Shown here one piece after another: positions 1 through 20,779 of a DNA stretch of 64,000 bases. The stretch is from positions 434,001 through 498,000 of the forward strand of contig MU008188.1 of assembly GCA_010909165.1 (NCBI GenBank). The letters run 5' to 3'. The notes under the pieces were generated by a model. The model was given only the letters and a program-made list of their open reading frames with translations. It searched no databases and was not told the DNA's origin. This DNA comes from Anthoceros angustus. Its lineage: Eukaryota > Streptophyta > Anthocerotopsida > Anthocerotales > Anthocerotaceae. Position 1 is the first letter of the stretch; every line of letters starts with the position of its first letter. Made by a program: the position numbers and the translations under genes.

Positions 1-381
1 CTGAAGAAGGGAGCTATCGCATAACCATTCATTGACAGGAGACGAGAGCAGACAGTTGAGGGCAAGCTGGGCATCGACTAAGGTCTGCCGCCTTTTTGGC
101 ATCGACAGGAGGAGTGAGAGTCCGGGAGATCAATCTTGTGGAGCGGACTGCGGTATGGCTGTGGCCGGGATGCCATGCTACAGGGCTTGTAGGAAACCCT
201 AGCTTTGCGCTCTGTCTGCCATCGCAATCGCTCTTGGGCCGGAGGGCATTCTGCTGCCATTTCTCGGGTGCCGGGTCTGGCTATAACTATATATGGTGAG
301 CCGGGGCAGCCGCCACCATAGCCCGGTTGGTGCCGCCCGCTACCGTTAGGTCGCGCTTCTCTGCACCGGCCGTTTCCTACG
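1..381. other. Upstream region and probable 5' leader of the RBM25-like gene
   Basis: No protein gene is evident here. The open frames are short and lack recognisable domains. The stretch probably holds the promoter and 5' untranslated leader of the RBM25-like gene that starts at 382. I see no convincing TATA box; an AT run lies near 284-294. A run resembling a translation-start context (CCGCCACCATAG, about 310-321) contains no ATG. Confidence 0.4.
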
Positions 382-3152
382 ATGTCTCACTCTGCTCAAG
401 GTTATATGGCCCGTCCCATGCTCGGGCCTTCACCACCGGCGGCCAGCAGCATGCCTCTCACAAGACCGGTTAACGATGGAGTTCGCTCTCATCCTCCTGT
501 TCTGCAGCCTCCCTCTGGAATGACTGTGCCCGAGCTTGCTGCTAAAGGTGTCCCACGTTACCCGTCGCCGGCTTTTCCGACAATGCCTCCTCCTGCTCCA
601 GGATACCTGCCACGTCCTATGCTCGGGCCTTCACCGTCGCCGACCAGCAGCATGCCACTGCCAAGGCCACTTGGGAACGGCCTTCGACCTCATCCTCCTG
701 TTCTCAAACCACCTCCTGGAATCATACTCTCGGATCTTGCTGCCAAGGGCGTGGGTCAGCTTGTCGCCCCACCTGAAAAGCCTCACACTACAGTTTACGT
801 GGGGAAAATTTCTACAACCGTAGAGGATGACGTCTTAAGGTCCATTCTGGAGGTGAGGCTGCAAATTTATGCGTCACGGCTGTGATGAAGGAATCCATCA
901 CTCCACCAGCTAAGGTCTTCGTCGTCCCTTGTTTCAAGTTCTGCCTTTTTGGTATAAGTTCTCACTCATTCCCTTGGTGAGCAGCTGTGTGGTCCTATCA
1001 AAAGCTGGAAAAGGGCGCAGGATCCCACCACTGGGTTGCCGAAGGGATTTGGCTTTTGCGAATTTGAATCTGCTGAAGGTGTTCTGAGAGCTTTGAGGCT
1101 CCTGAACAAGTTCGCCCTCGATGGGCAGGAGCTTGTGGTATGTCTTTCACCCTTGTGATGAATAAGAACTGTCTGCATGTTTTGCCACAGCCAGACAGAC
1201 AGGCAGATTAGGGCAGGGATGCCACGACCTTCTGCTATCTTTTCATGAAACTGAATGACTGTTGTTACTTGTTCTGCAGTTGAATGTGAATCAAGCTACT
1301 CGTGAATATCTCGAGCGATATGTGGCCAGAAGGAAAGAAAGGGAGAGAATTCTCAAAGAGGAAGCTATCGCTGAGATCAAGGAGGAGGCTGCACCTGGTG
1401 TAGAGGTTGTGGACCATCCAGCCTATCCGCTTCTTGTGGCAAAGTTAGATGGAGCAGAGGATGATGCAAAAAAATTTGGACTTGTTACCGAGTTGGATGT
1501 GGAATCAGATAATTCGGCTGTGCAACTGCTTACTGCATTGCTGCAAGAAAGGTGGGTCCAGCTAGAGAAGTGAAATTTGTTCTTCTGGATGGCAACTTGT
1601 ACTTGGTTATCCACTGCACCTTTAGCAATGTGGTACTGACACTTAAGTTGCAGGGCAAAATTGATGCCACAGCCTCCTCCACCCAGTGCATCTCTAGATG
1701 CCTCAGGCAAGGGGACCTCGAACGCTGATACCATATTGAAGCCAAAGGAGGGTGATGCAAATCTGGACGGAAGTAAGAAAGCTGAAAGATCAGTTATTTG
1801 TTGCCAGTATGCTGGGATTCACAGTCTTGTTTGTTATTATGTTTGCAAATGGCTGTGGCTTTGTGATTGTAGATGATTCTTCTGCAAAGCTTGATGAGGA
1901 AGCAACGACTGACCACAAGGGACCAGCAGAAGTAGAAAGACCTGATGGTGGTCCTGCTGCTGAGCGGGGCAGGCGGAGTGAGAGAGACAAGGAAAGAGAT
2001 CGTGAGAGGGAGATGGAAAGGGAGAAGGATCGGGAGTTGGAACGATATGAGAGAGAGCGAGAAAGGGAGCGGTTGAAGCGAGAGAGAGAGAGAGAGATCA
2101 GGGTCCGTGAGGCAGAGCGTTTGTATGAGGAGAGGGAAAGGGAGTGGGAGGCCAGAGAGAGGGAAAGAGAACGACAACGAGCACATGACAGGGAACGTGA
2201 AAGGGATAGGGAACGAGATAGGCGCAGGGAGATAAAAGAGCAAGAGGAGGAGAGTGATGAGGAGGAGTGGAGAAAGAGGCGTTACAGGGAAAGTTTGCAA
2301 GATGAGAAGAGGAAGAGGAGGCAAAGGGAGAGGGAAGAAGATCTGGCAGATGTTGTGAGAGAGGAGCAGGAAGTGCTTGAAGTGAAAAGACAAAAAACAA
2401 AGCAAGTAAGCCCTTGTGAGATGGAAGTCGATGTTTACCGGCCTGAAGACCAGGAGGTACCTGCAGCTGCAGTGGTTGTGGATGTTGGAATACCTTCACA
2501 GCATGTCTCAGTGAAGGATGCAAGTCCTGGAAGTGTGTCAGAAGGTGAACAGCCACAGGGTAAGTGAGCAAGTGGAAAGCATTGCATGTTTCCGTCTGTT
2601 GCTTTTGTAGTCTGGCTTGTGAAACATACGTTTGGTACTAACATGGGCTTGTGGGGCCTTTCAGCCGAGGTGCTGATATCATCAAGCAATGGTGGCCATG
2701 ATATTGCAAGGCCTGAAGCAGGAGGGGATGTCGTAGCAGCTAACGAGTCTGAACTGAAACTGAAAAGTAACTCAAGTAACTCTGCTCCTCGGAAGCTGGG
2801 ATTTGGTCTGATGGGATCAGGGAGGCGTGCTGCTGTTCCATCAGTGTTTCATCAGGAGGATGAAGAGGAAATTCCTAAGGAGCGTATGCTACGACCTTTG
2901 GTTCCTATTGATTACAGTGCCGAGGAGATGCAGGCTGTTGCTCCTTCCAAGCAGTCTAATCAGCAGACTCCTGGCTTTGCTTCGAATCTTGCAGCAGCTG
3001 CAGAGTTTGCCAAGAGCTTGTCCAATTGTGGTCCCTCGGATGATACGGACCGAAATAGAAACAGAAAAGAGAGAGATCGAGGGGGTGAGCGAGATAAAGG
3101 TCGAAGGGACAAGGACAGGGGACGGCACAGGGACCGGGACAGGGAAAGAGAA

Positions 3153-3194
<42 letters not shown>

Positions 3195-3727
3195 CGGGAC
3201 AGGGACAGGGACAGACACAGGGATAGAGATAGGGAGAGGGATAAGGAGCACGACAGAGACAAAGAGAGGCAGTCGGACAAGGGAAAAGTGGCTGAACCCA
3301 GAATTATGGACACAAAGCAACTCATCGATAGTATACCTAAGACGAGGGACGAACTATTTGCATATCCAGTGGACTGGAAAATCTATGACAAGGTACAGGT
3401 AGCTTGCTCTCGTTGTTGTTTGTGGTTTCATCTCACGATTGCTGATATAATTCGTGGTAATGTGTGTTGTGGCAGCATGACCTCCACGAGAGGATGCGGC
3501 CTTGGATAGCAAAGAAGATCACTGAATTTTTGGGGGAGGAAGAAAACACCTTGGTTGAGTTCATCGTGAATCACACGCAAAAGCACGTAACGGCTTCCAA
3601 CATGCTTGGGCACTTGGAGAGGGTTTTGGATGATGAGGCTGAAATGTTTGTGCTGAAGATGTGGAGGATGTTGATATTCGAGATCCGACTAGTAGAAACT
3701 GGCCTGGCTTCCAGAGCCAAGGCATAG
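382..3727 (+). CDS. RBM25: RBM25-like splicing factor (RRM, RE/RD-rich region, PWI domain)
   Basis: Joining exons 382-852, 985-1137, 1280-1551, 1654-1772, 1873-2559, 2665-3392 and 3476-3727 gives a closed frame of 894 codons including the stop, all with GT-AG introns. The protein has a proline-rich N-terminus and an RRM at about residues 136-213 (RNP2-like VYVGKI, RNP1-like KGFGFCEF). Long Arg/Glu- and Arg/Asp-rich stretches follow, and a C-terminal PWI domain ends the protein (RPWIAKKI, FVLKMWRMLIFE). This domain order is that of RBM25, a nuclear U1 snRNP-associated regulator of splice-site choice. The RRM spans the exon 1-3 junctions, which supports the splicing model. Residues about 7-57 and 74-125 are an internal duplication. 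A second donor 6 bases past 3392 would add two residues, but the PWI spacing favours 3392. The ATG at 382 is the first in frame. Function is inferred from family knowledge. Confidence 0.93.
3100..3245 (+). repeat. GACAGG hexanucleotide run encoding Arg-Asp repeats
   Basis: Within exon 6 of the RBM25-like gene, a near-perfect GGGACA hexamer run encodes alternating Arg and Asp. Runs like this change length easily. It also produces long meaningless open frames in the other reading frames. Confidence 0.85.
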
Positions 3728-3731
3728 TATA

Positions 3732-3816
3732 CTCAGTCTAGCCTAGCCTAGCTTAGGCTAACCTAGCCTTGCTGCCAGGCTAGGCTAGGCTTGGCTAGCC
3801 TAAGCTAGGCTGGGCT
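3732..3816. repeat. Imperfect inverted repeat just after the RBM25-like stop codon
   Basis: The left arm is built of CTAGCCTAG/TTAGGCTAA units and the right arm of GGCTAGG/CCTAAGCTAGG units, around a short loop near TTGCTGCC. The arms are about 35 bases each and could fold into a long hairpin in the 3' untranslated region. The role is unknown. It could affect 3'-end formation or be a small foldback element. Confidence 0.6.
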
Positions 3817-4165
3817 GAGGTGACGCTTCGTCTCTTTTCTCTTTGTTGTTTGTCCAAACTGTCACGGCAGGTAGCAAGGTTGTGGCCATAGGAGCAATTC
3901 CGGGGCAGTCGAGCATTTTGGCGCTCTGAAACTCCTGCCTCTAGCCTCTGTAGCTCTTTTGTCTGTACTTTTAAAATTTTGGGACTGGAGTTGGAAATGT
4001 GTACCTAGTGCCTTCCCTGGGCGTGGTTTTAACAATTGGGCATACCACATGATGCATAGGTAATGTGGTAGGTGCGCTCTTGTGTCAGTGGTCTCCTCGG
4101 CAAAGGCTCGGGCTGGCTTCTACTTCAATTCGGGTAAACTGTGGCACCATCTCCTTGTGCTTGTG
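3817..4165. other. Intergenic: RBM25-like 3' UTR end and PIG-V upstream region
   Basis: No coding signal is seen. The stretch probably contains the end of the RBM25-like transcript and the promoter or leader of the PIG-V gene. The frame upstream of the PIG-V ATG stays open back to a GTG at 4082, but no ATG lies in that part. Confidence 0.4.
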
Positions 4166-5978
4166 ATGGAACTGGGCGTGGTGAGATTGGCTATCTTGTC
4201 GCGCTCAGCTTTGTTGGCGCTGCTGGCATTGTCTCGCGCCGTGGCTGGCCCATACGACACGTCCGCCGGTCTGGATGTTCCGTGTCTCGGCTCTTCCGGC
4301 AGCGGGAGCAGCCCGGGCAGCAGCAGCAGTGGGCTGGGCCGGGTGTTGGAGGAGTCTGTGGTCTGGGATGGGGTGTACTACGTGCGGATCGCTCAGTGCG
4401 GGTACGAGTACGAGCAGACGCACGCATTCCTGCCTCTGCTGCCGCTCGCCATGCGCCTCTTGGCCACCACAGGTGATACTTGCAACGCCTTCGCCTTCCT
4501 CTCTTGGCTTGTCTGCCTCCTCCTCACTCTCCCGCAGTCTTTTCCAGGTTGACGCCTCTACTGGGGTTCAGAGCTACTCTCGCGCTTTCGGGCTATGTCA
4601 TCAACAACGCTGCTTTCATCCTGGCTGCTTGCTATTTCTACAGGTGCGGCTACGGCCTGCAGCAGCTCATGCGTTGCATTGCACATCTGCTAGCATGCCT
4701 TACCTTTTCCTCTCCTCATCAGATTGTCAAGGCACGTTCTGCAAAACGAAAATTCCGCACGGAGGGCCACAGCTTTGTTCTGCTTCAATCCGGCCTCGGT
4801 TTTCTATTCCTCCTTGTAAGATCTCACCTTTGATTGCTGACAGCCTTGACGTGCATTGTGTTTCTTGACCTGGGGACACCACCCGCACCCGCACCCGCAC
4901 CTAATTCCATCCTTGTGCTCTGCCGCAGATACAGCGAGAGTCTCTTCAGCCTGCTCTCCTTCGCGGGCCTGTGGCACCTGGTTTCGGGAGCCAGATGGAA
5001 AGCGGTCCTCCTGTTCGCCCTTTCTTGTGCCGTCCGCTCCAACGGAGTGCTACATGCCGGCTTCTTCCTATTCGAAGCCATGCACGAAGCAGCGGCATCG
5101 CTGGCGCTGGCAAGGGCAACGAAGCGGTGGCCCCGGGCTCTTGCGCACTGCCTCAGAGTTGTGCTCATCGCATCCATCCAGACCCTAGGTACGGTTGCCC
5201 CGTTCCTTGCTTTCCAAGCGTTCGGCTATTACCGGATGTGCCATGACGCCAGCAGGCGACAAGATCGAGGCTGGTGTTCCGACTCCATTCCGTATGTCTA
5301 CGGCTCCGTCCAAAGCCGGTACTGGTAAGCAACGAGGTTGGCTTTTGCAATCGTAGCGCGCAGCTCAATTCATGCACGCATTTCTCCGACTCTAATTCTC
5401 GGTTGCCTGCAGGAACGTCGGGTTGTTTCGCTACTTTGAGGTGAAGCAACTTCCCAACTTCCTCCTCGCATCGCCTATGCTTCTGCTGGCGACATGCACT
5501 GTCACGTCCATGGCTGCACGCCAGAAGGTCGGCTTCTGGGCTCTGGGCCTTCCTGAATCTTTGAAGCATATGCGCGGCCTCAGGGTGGGCCAATGTGACA
5601 AGACCAGGAAGTCGAGATTCGGGTCTTCCGGGGCCTTGTGTTTTGTCTATCAGCTGGCGCTGATGACTGCGGTGGTGGCCTTGGTCATGCACGTGCAGGT
5701 ATGTACGTGGGATTCCACTCCTTTTGTTTCCCCCTTTGTTTTTTCCCTTAAAAGTTGTCTCTCCGCTTGTTTGTACAAAAGCACAAGCGTGATGAACAAG
5801 CCCTAAAGCCCGTTACGTCCTCCTCCCGCAGGTCGCCACCCGCTTTCTTTCCGTCAGTCCAGCGCTATACTGGTTCGCGGCGGAAGCCAAGAGCGTGGAG
5901 CGCCTGGTGTGGCTGCACTTCCTGGCCTACTCCGCGGTAGGGACTTTGCTGTTCGCCAATTTTTATCCTTTCACGTAG
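4166..5978 (+). CDS. PIGV: GPI mannosyltransferase 2 (PIG-V family)
   Basis: Exons 4166-4472, 4538-4643, 4723-4815, 4929-5324, 5413-5698 and 5832-5978 join into 445 codons including the stop. PIG-V is an ER multi-pass membrane enzyme that adds the second mannose to the growing GPI anchor, using dolichol-phosphate-mannose. Family motifs appear in order: WDGVYYVRIAQCGYEYEQ with HAFLPLLP in the first lumenal loop, NPASVFYSS followed by YSESLFSLLSF across the exon 3/4 junction, RSNGVL, and WNVGLFRYFEVKQLPNFLLA across the exon 4/5 junction. The C-terminus ends with a hydrophobic helix and the family-like FANFYPFT. The small exon 3 (93 bases) is easily missed, but without it the NPASVFYSS block is lost. 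The length of 444 aa is normal for the family. The start is the first ATG in frame before the hydrophobic N-terminus. Confidence 0.92.
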
Positions 5979-6714
5979 GGAAAGGATTTGGCGCACCCTG
6001 GTTGGTGAGCAGCTTGTACTTTGCGCACACCACTGTGCACAGTTAAGTCCCCGTCTCCTGGGATGTTATGATTCTGGAATCCCGCAGGGCCCCAGGGCGG
6101 GACAGGGCAGTGTCAGTGGTGGCGTCAGCCGGCGAGGGCGAATCCATGCGGCTCCGTGAGTCGAATTGGGGCGCGACGCGGCGGGTCGTCTCCTCTATCC
6201 CTGGTCCCTGGTCCCTGGTGGCCTCTACACTTGCAGCGTACTGTATATATATTTGTATGGTATCCATGCTGCCTTTCTACAGTGCACAGACTCTGCCTTG
6301 CTCAACACTCTCACCCGGCACCCGGCACCCGGCACCCGGCGGGAACTTCGAGCTCGGCGGGTTTATGTACATACATAGATATGTATGTATGACAGTGTCG
6401 CACCTCGGAAGCGACCGGACGGTACGTCACTTGGACCCCCGACTATAACGGCCCTCTTGCCCGGGCTGAGGGATACACACTGTGGATACGGGTTGTCCGG
6501 AGGCGGGAGCTGGCCATGAATATTAGATATATCTGGAATATCGCAGCGACAAGAACAACAACTGTCCCCGTTTTCTGCTCTCCTTCTCCTTCTCCTTCTC
6601 CTCCTCCTGCTCTGCATCTTCCTTTTCCTCTCTTCTTCTTCTCCTCTTCTCTTCACCCGGATCCGGGGCCGCAGCCGCAGCCGGTGCTCCGCCCTGGTGT
6701 GCGCTGCTGCAGCC
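5979..6714. promoter_or_regulatory. Intergenic: putative GOGAT promoter and pyrimidine-rich leader
   Basis: The stretch between the PIG-V stop and the GOGAT ATG shows no gene. It contains a TATA-like run (TGTATATATATTTG, 6242-6255), three tandem TCCCTGG units near 6198-6220, and about four GGCACCC heptamers near 6310-6340. A CT-rich tract lies at about 6570-6655, just before the GOGAT start. CT-rich tracts around the transcription start are common in plant genes. The assignment as promoter is inference. Confidence 0.35.
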
Positions 6715-16582
<9,868 letters not shown>

Positions 16583-17755
16583 GCAGACTCCCGGATAGTT
16601 CCTTCGAAGGAACTGTGCCCAGGGGCTAGCCCTACAACGCAGTGAGTTGATCTCGGTTTCGCGAAGTGACAAACGTGGCGGTTGTTTCACAACGGGAGAC
16701 TCACTACGTTCTTCCAGGTCTCAGAGATCAGAGAGTGACTACTTGGCATTTTCGATTTGCGGCGACGACCCTTTTGGATGGTTCTTCTCCGGCAACATTT
16801 TGGATGTGCCAGGAGCGGGTACCGGAAGCCTTGGAATGTAATTTATGTCATAGGTTGTGATAAGACCATAGGTGATAAATGCTTGCGCTCTTATCACTTT
16901 TCGAACAAAAGTTGCTTGTCGTTTATCATTTTCTCCAAGGGAATTGCAGATGTATTGAGAGTATGTATGCGACTCATAACCCGCATTTCCGCCATTTGAT
17001 CTGTAGCACTTAGATGCTGTGTTGGTGGTAAGCTCTCTTGAGGGGATGGTACAACATTTCACAGAAGCTCTGACACATTGACTATGTATTTAGGGTTTAG
17101 GGTATCGAAAACGAGACAGGAGAGGGTAGGGGTGTCTCGTCTTGAAGTTCCGATGAACATGGCTGCCATGTCACTCTTCAAGTTCATGGCTGCCATGTCA
17201 CTCTTCAAGGGATCTCTGCTTAACCATGAAGGTTCCCTGGAAACACTTGTAACAAAAGTGAATATTTTTACTTTATTTTCATTTCTAAAAAATAATCTCT
17301 AAATAATAAATTACACGGGAGGATGATACAAGTATACACAGCGTAAGAGCAAATGAGAAGCCATGCCCGGAGTCGGGAAATGTATAACCCGGGTGACCAC
17401 TGCATGACGTTCTCCCAGCGAGCCCCGACGAGAAACTTCCAGACACGTAGCGGCTTGGTTCTTCCGAGCTGCTCGGTCATTCTAACATAACACGTGCACG
17501 ACATCGCGTAGGGTTTGTACCTGTACGAGGACATTGGCTCATGGATGTGACGGACTTTGAACGAGAGACTATGTACGTCAGAAGGCGCGAATTGACAAAC
17601 CCAGATGCTCCCCAAAGTAGGGTAGCCACCAGCGGGGTTGGCTGCCTGCCCAGACACCTACAGAGTAGCCGACTCGCAAAAATCTCTAGACACTATATCA
17701 ATCCAGACTCCAGAATGAGAGTTTAGAGGAACTGGAAGCAAGCAGCATCCGCCCA
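16583..17755. other. Downstream of GOGAT: 3' UTR and no recognisable gene
   Basis: The GOGAT 3' untranslated region probably occupies the first part. Minus-strand open frames at 17268-17657 and 17658-17867 have no recognised domain. An AT-rich stretch at about 17260-17320 contains AATAATAAA-like runs that could serve in polyadenylation for either strand. Confidence 0.4.
17158..17211. repeat. 27-bp tandem duplication
   Basis: Two adjacent copies of a 27-base unit beginning CATGGCTGCCATGTCACTC differ only at the end. It is a small tandem duplication with no evident function. Confidence 0.8.
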
Positions 17756-18298
17756 TCAGTTGTGCAAAGGATTGGGGCCACTGGGGACGACATGAAGCGA
17801 TGCTCCCAGTATTTCTTGCAAGGGCTTCTGCAAACCCCGAGGTGGTGAAGGTGACCGTTTGAACCAAACCCTGGAGTCGGCTTGGATGGTCAGAAAGGAG
17901 ATGGACGGTTTTCCCGGGCTTCCCGACTGCTGCAGCAACTTAGAAGCTGCCGGAGGGCTGTCCTCAAAAACCCGCAGAGTGGTGGCCTTCAGCTTCCTGC
18001 TTGTCGCAGCAGTACTAGTGGCTTTGCCTCCCGATGCTGCACTGCCCCACTTCTGTACATGAGATTGTCGCCAAACTGCTGTCTGCCCGGCTGGTGGAGC
18101 TCTCCAGAGCACGGTCTCCGAATGAAGAAGCGGGGACCTTGACAGACCCAACCACATAGTTGCAGCTCCCAGCAAGAGAAAGAGGAAGACCAAGATGCTG
18201 GAGACGAGTGCTTTGTGAAACGAAGTCGAAGGCCTGTTTTGTTTGCGAGCCTCGGAGAGCATTGCACTTGCAGCCGGTTCAGGAAGAGGTGAAACCAT
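17756..18298 (-). CDS. Hypothetical protein or first exon with one membrane helix
   Basis: A 180-codon minus-strand frame begins with ATG at 18298. It has one strongly hydrophobic segment at about residues 31-52 (ALVSSILVFLFLLLGAATMW) after a short basic N-terminus, which suggests a signal anchor as in type II membrane proteins. The rest is Ser/Pro/Lys-rich. A TATAAA-like run lies about 20-25 bases upstream of the ATG, too close for a normal leader. I do not recognise the family. It may be a first exon whose continuation lies below 17756, or a chance frame. No downstream exon was identified. Confidence 0.3.
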   Translation of the reverse strand: MVSPLPEPAASAMLSEARKQNRPSTSFHKALVSSILVFLFLLLGAATMWLGLSRSPLLHSETVLWRAPPAGQTAVWRQSHVQKWGSAASGGKATSTAATSRKLKATTLRVFEDSPPAASKLLQQSGSPGKPSISFLTIQADSRVWFKRSPSPPRGLQKPLQEILGASLHVVPSGPNPLHN

Positions 18299-18671
18299 CT
18301 TTCTGCTTACGAAGTTTATAAGGCTACCTCACAGTTGTGACCTCTGCTGCTGGATAGAATGACATGGACATTCAGACATCAGGTGAGGATGAGGGTTGCA
18401 GAGCTTGTGCAAAGAAACCTTGCATCAGTCAAAAGCCATCAAACTCACCGGTGGTGGCAAATGGGAATACGATGCAATTGGTCCGTGAAAGCAAGTAAGA
18501 ATGCAAGACGCTCCTGTTCAGGAGGAACAAACTGAAACATCGGCCGTGAGCTGTATACTTGGGATGTCCGAGCGTGCAAGCATCCCCTCGTCCAGGACGC
18601 GAGTCAAAAGGCTGGGAAGCGGAGGAGAGGCTGTAGCCAGCTGGAAAATGACACCATGACCCTACTGCGAC

Positions 18672-18721
18672 TGCAGGCACAGGCACAGACACAGCCACAG
18701 CCACAGCCACAGGTCTGTTCT

Positions 18722-18773
<52 letters not shown>

Positions 18774-18880
18774 TCTGTTCTCTTCTCCCTGTGCAACAAA
18801 TGTACCCTCAAATATACTTGCGGCATCACGGCACAGGTCACGTCTGCCTCTGCCTCTGCCTCTGCCTCAGCCTCTGCCGC
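18672..18880. repeat. Hexanucleotide repeats (CAGGCA and CTCTGC runs)
   Basis: A CAGGCA/CAGCCA hexamer run spans about 18674-18776, interrupted near 18714 by a GTCTGTTCT block that recurs at its end. A TGCCTC hexamer run follows at about 18845-18875. These generate VPVPV- and QAQAQ-type spurious frames on both strands. Confidence 0.85.
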
Positions 18881-18890
18881 GCTGAGCTTC

Positions 18891-18995
18891 CTTCTTCCGG
18901 ACGATTCCACAGAGGTGAGTGCGCGCGTCACCCACGGCCTGGAAAACATATCTAACTATTGACGTCAAACAGCTGCTTCCAAGAGACCCAGCATT
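18891..18995 (+). repeat. 105-bp direct repeat, left copy, flanking the GOGAT pseudogene
   Basis: It runs from CTTCTTCCGGACGATTCC to GACCCAGCATT. A second copy at 20675-20779 is also 105 bases, with about four substitutions by eye. The pair brackets the GOGAT-derived pseudogene. Confidence 0.85.
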
Positions 18996-19328
18996 GGTCA
19001 AAGGCTTTTGTCCAAGTGGGTACGAGGCGCAGAGCATGCAGCCTGCAGGTGTACTTGCTTCCATTACAATGTACCCCACTATCTCGGCAATAAAGCTTTT
19101 TGCTCTCCGTCTTCAATCAATAACTGGCAGGATCTGTCTCACCAGGGACCTCTGCGGGGTTGCAGGGCTAGTAGGAACAACGTGGGGTTTGTGGGCTCCA
19201 CGCGCCCTCTTTTGCTCTGAGCATGCGCACATGGTCGGTCACATGGCAGCAGGTGCTACAAACTCCCTCCCGATATCTTACGACGGCTTACGTGCTTTTT
19301 TGATGCCAGCCACGCGCTGCCCCATCCC

Positions 19329-20671
19329 AACTATGGAATGCACGATGTATTGACAAAGGTTTTGAGGAGGGCTGGGTGATCAGTCCCCAGCCACCACTGA
19401 GAGGAGAACTGGGTGTGTACGCATTCTAATTTTTGGCTCCTTCTCGTTTCCCAAGTCCAGGTAGTCTGAATGTGGATTTGTGGTCTGTATCAGGAGGACG
19501 AAGGTGGGAATCGTGGGGTGTGGGCCTGCCGGCTCGCAGCAGCAGACCGATTCAACAAGGCAGGTCATACTGTTACCGTCTATGTATGAGCGAGCGGACT
19601 GGATGTGGGGACTGATGATATACGGTGTACCCAACATGGAGACAGAGAAGACTGGTGTAGGACAGGGTCGAGTTGACTTTGAGGCAGCAGAGGGTGTCAA
19701 CTTCTTTGGAAATGCGCACATGAGGTCAGATCGACGATAGTCTGTGGAGAACGTCCGGAAGGAGAACTATGCTCTCATTCTGGCTTGTGGTGCTAAAAAC
19801 CCACCACGGCAAGCTCGTGGTATGAACAACATGTGACTGTCAGCACAAGCTGTCCAGCAGCACCTCTTAATTTTGGGTGTTTGCATCATGGTACGTGTTC
19901 ATTTCATGCAGGGATCATCAGGTCGAAGTGGACTGTCACTGTGCTGTTCTGCTCTTGACATTCACGAACTCCTGCACACTTATATTGACAAGTCTGAGAT
20001 TGTTGCCTGTATGCTTCACTGGGTTCCTCATGACAGAGAACCTTGACAGACTTAATGTAGGCCGTCTGCAGCTCCTTAACAATTCTGTCTTTGATTTTAC
20101 AGTGGCCACGGGTTTCCGGTGTTGACTATGGTTATGAAGAAGCATCAACAAAGTTTGGACACAAACAAATTTAGGAAAGGGTCCTAGGACTCACGAACTT
20201 TGCCAAACAGGCTCATCGATGACGAAGATGGACACGTCTTGAAAACGGTTTAAAGTTGTCCGATGCAGTGGGGAAACCATGCTTCTGGAGAGTTCCAGAT
20301 GCAGGAATTCGTAGGGTCTGAAGAAAGAATAGAAGCTGACCTTGTTCTGTTGAGTCTATGGGAATTCTAGGTCCTGAGCAGGTACCGGTAGCGGTGAAAC
20401 TGAGGTTAAAGCCCACATTATTGTTTTCTTTCCCGTGCTTCTCCCATCGGCTGACTGTTCCCTTTCGTCAGTTCACTGTCTTCTGTATGATCCATCTGCT
20501 GGGGTTGATGCACATAACATTCCTGACAGACTGGGCTTGCATAGAGATGTTCGCTCGAATTTCAAGGCTGACTTTCGACGATCTGCAGCAAAGGTGGACC
20601 AATCCTTGTCAAGAGATAGTCCACTTTGATGCCTCCATCAGAAGTGGAATCATCATCTGGTAGTGGACGGG
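19329..20671 (+). pseudogene. Unprocessed partial copy of the GOGAT 3' region (exons 18-22)
   Basis: The sequence follows GOGAT positions about 14,699-16,384. It covers exon 18 from TATGGAATGCACGA, exon 19, the intron before exon 21, exon 21, intron 21 and part of exon 22. Introns are retained (for example the TTGACAGAC block at about 20044 matches 15664), so it is a DNA-level duplicate and not a reverse-transcribed copy. Exon 20, which carries the NAD-binding motif in the parent, is missing between about 19917 and 19920, and part of exon 22 is deleted near 20590. Frameshifts and stops are frequent. It cannot encode a working subunit. Confidence 0.88.
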
Positions 20672-20674
20672 GGT

Positions 20675-20779
20675 CTTCTTCCGGACGATTCCACAGAGGG
20701 GAGTGCGCTCGTCACCCACGGCCTGGAAACCATATCTAACTGTTGACGTCAAACAGCTGCTTCCAAGAGACCCAGCATT
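20675..20779 (+). repeat. 105-bp direct repeat, right copy, flanking the GOGAT pseudogene
   Basis: This is the partner of 18891-18995, with the same length and orientation and about 96 percent identity by eye. It begins immediately after the GOGAT-derived sequence ends. Confidence 0.85.

Noticed and set aside
2960-3325. Ser/Leu-rich minus-strand frames opposite the RBM25-like gene
   Set aside because: They are shadows of the GACAGG repeat in exon 6. The plus strand has the RRM and PWI domains and consistent splice sites.
4082-4165. Upstream extension of PIG-V from a GTG at 4082
   Set aside because: Nuclear genes normally start at ATG. The first in-frame ATG (4166) leads directly into the expected hydrophobic N-terminus.
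18429-18955. VPVPVP and QAQAQ frames
   Set aside because: They are translations of hexanucleotide repeats without start context or domains.
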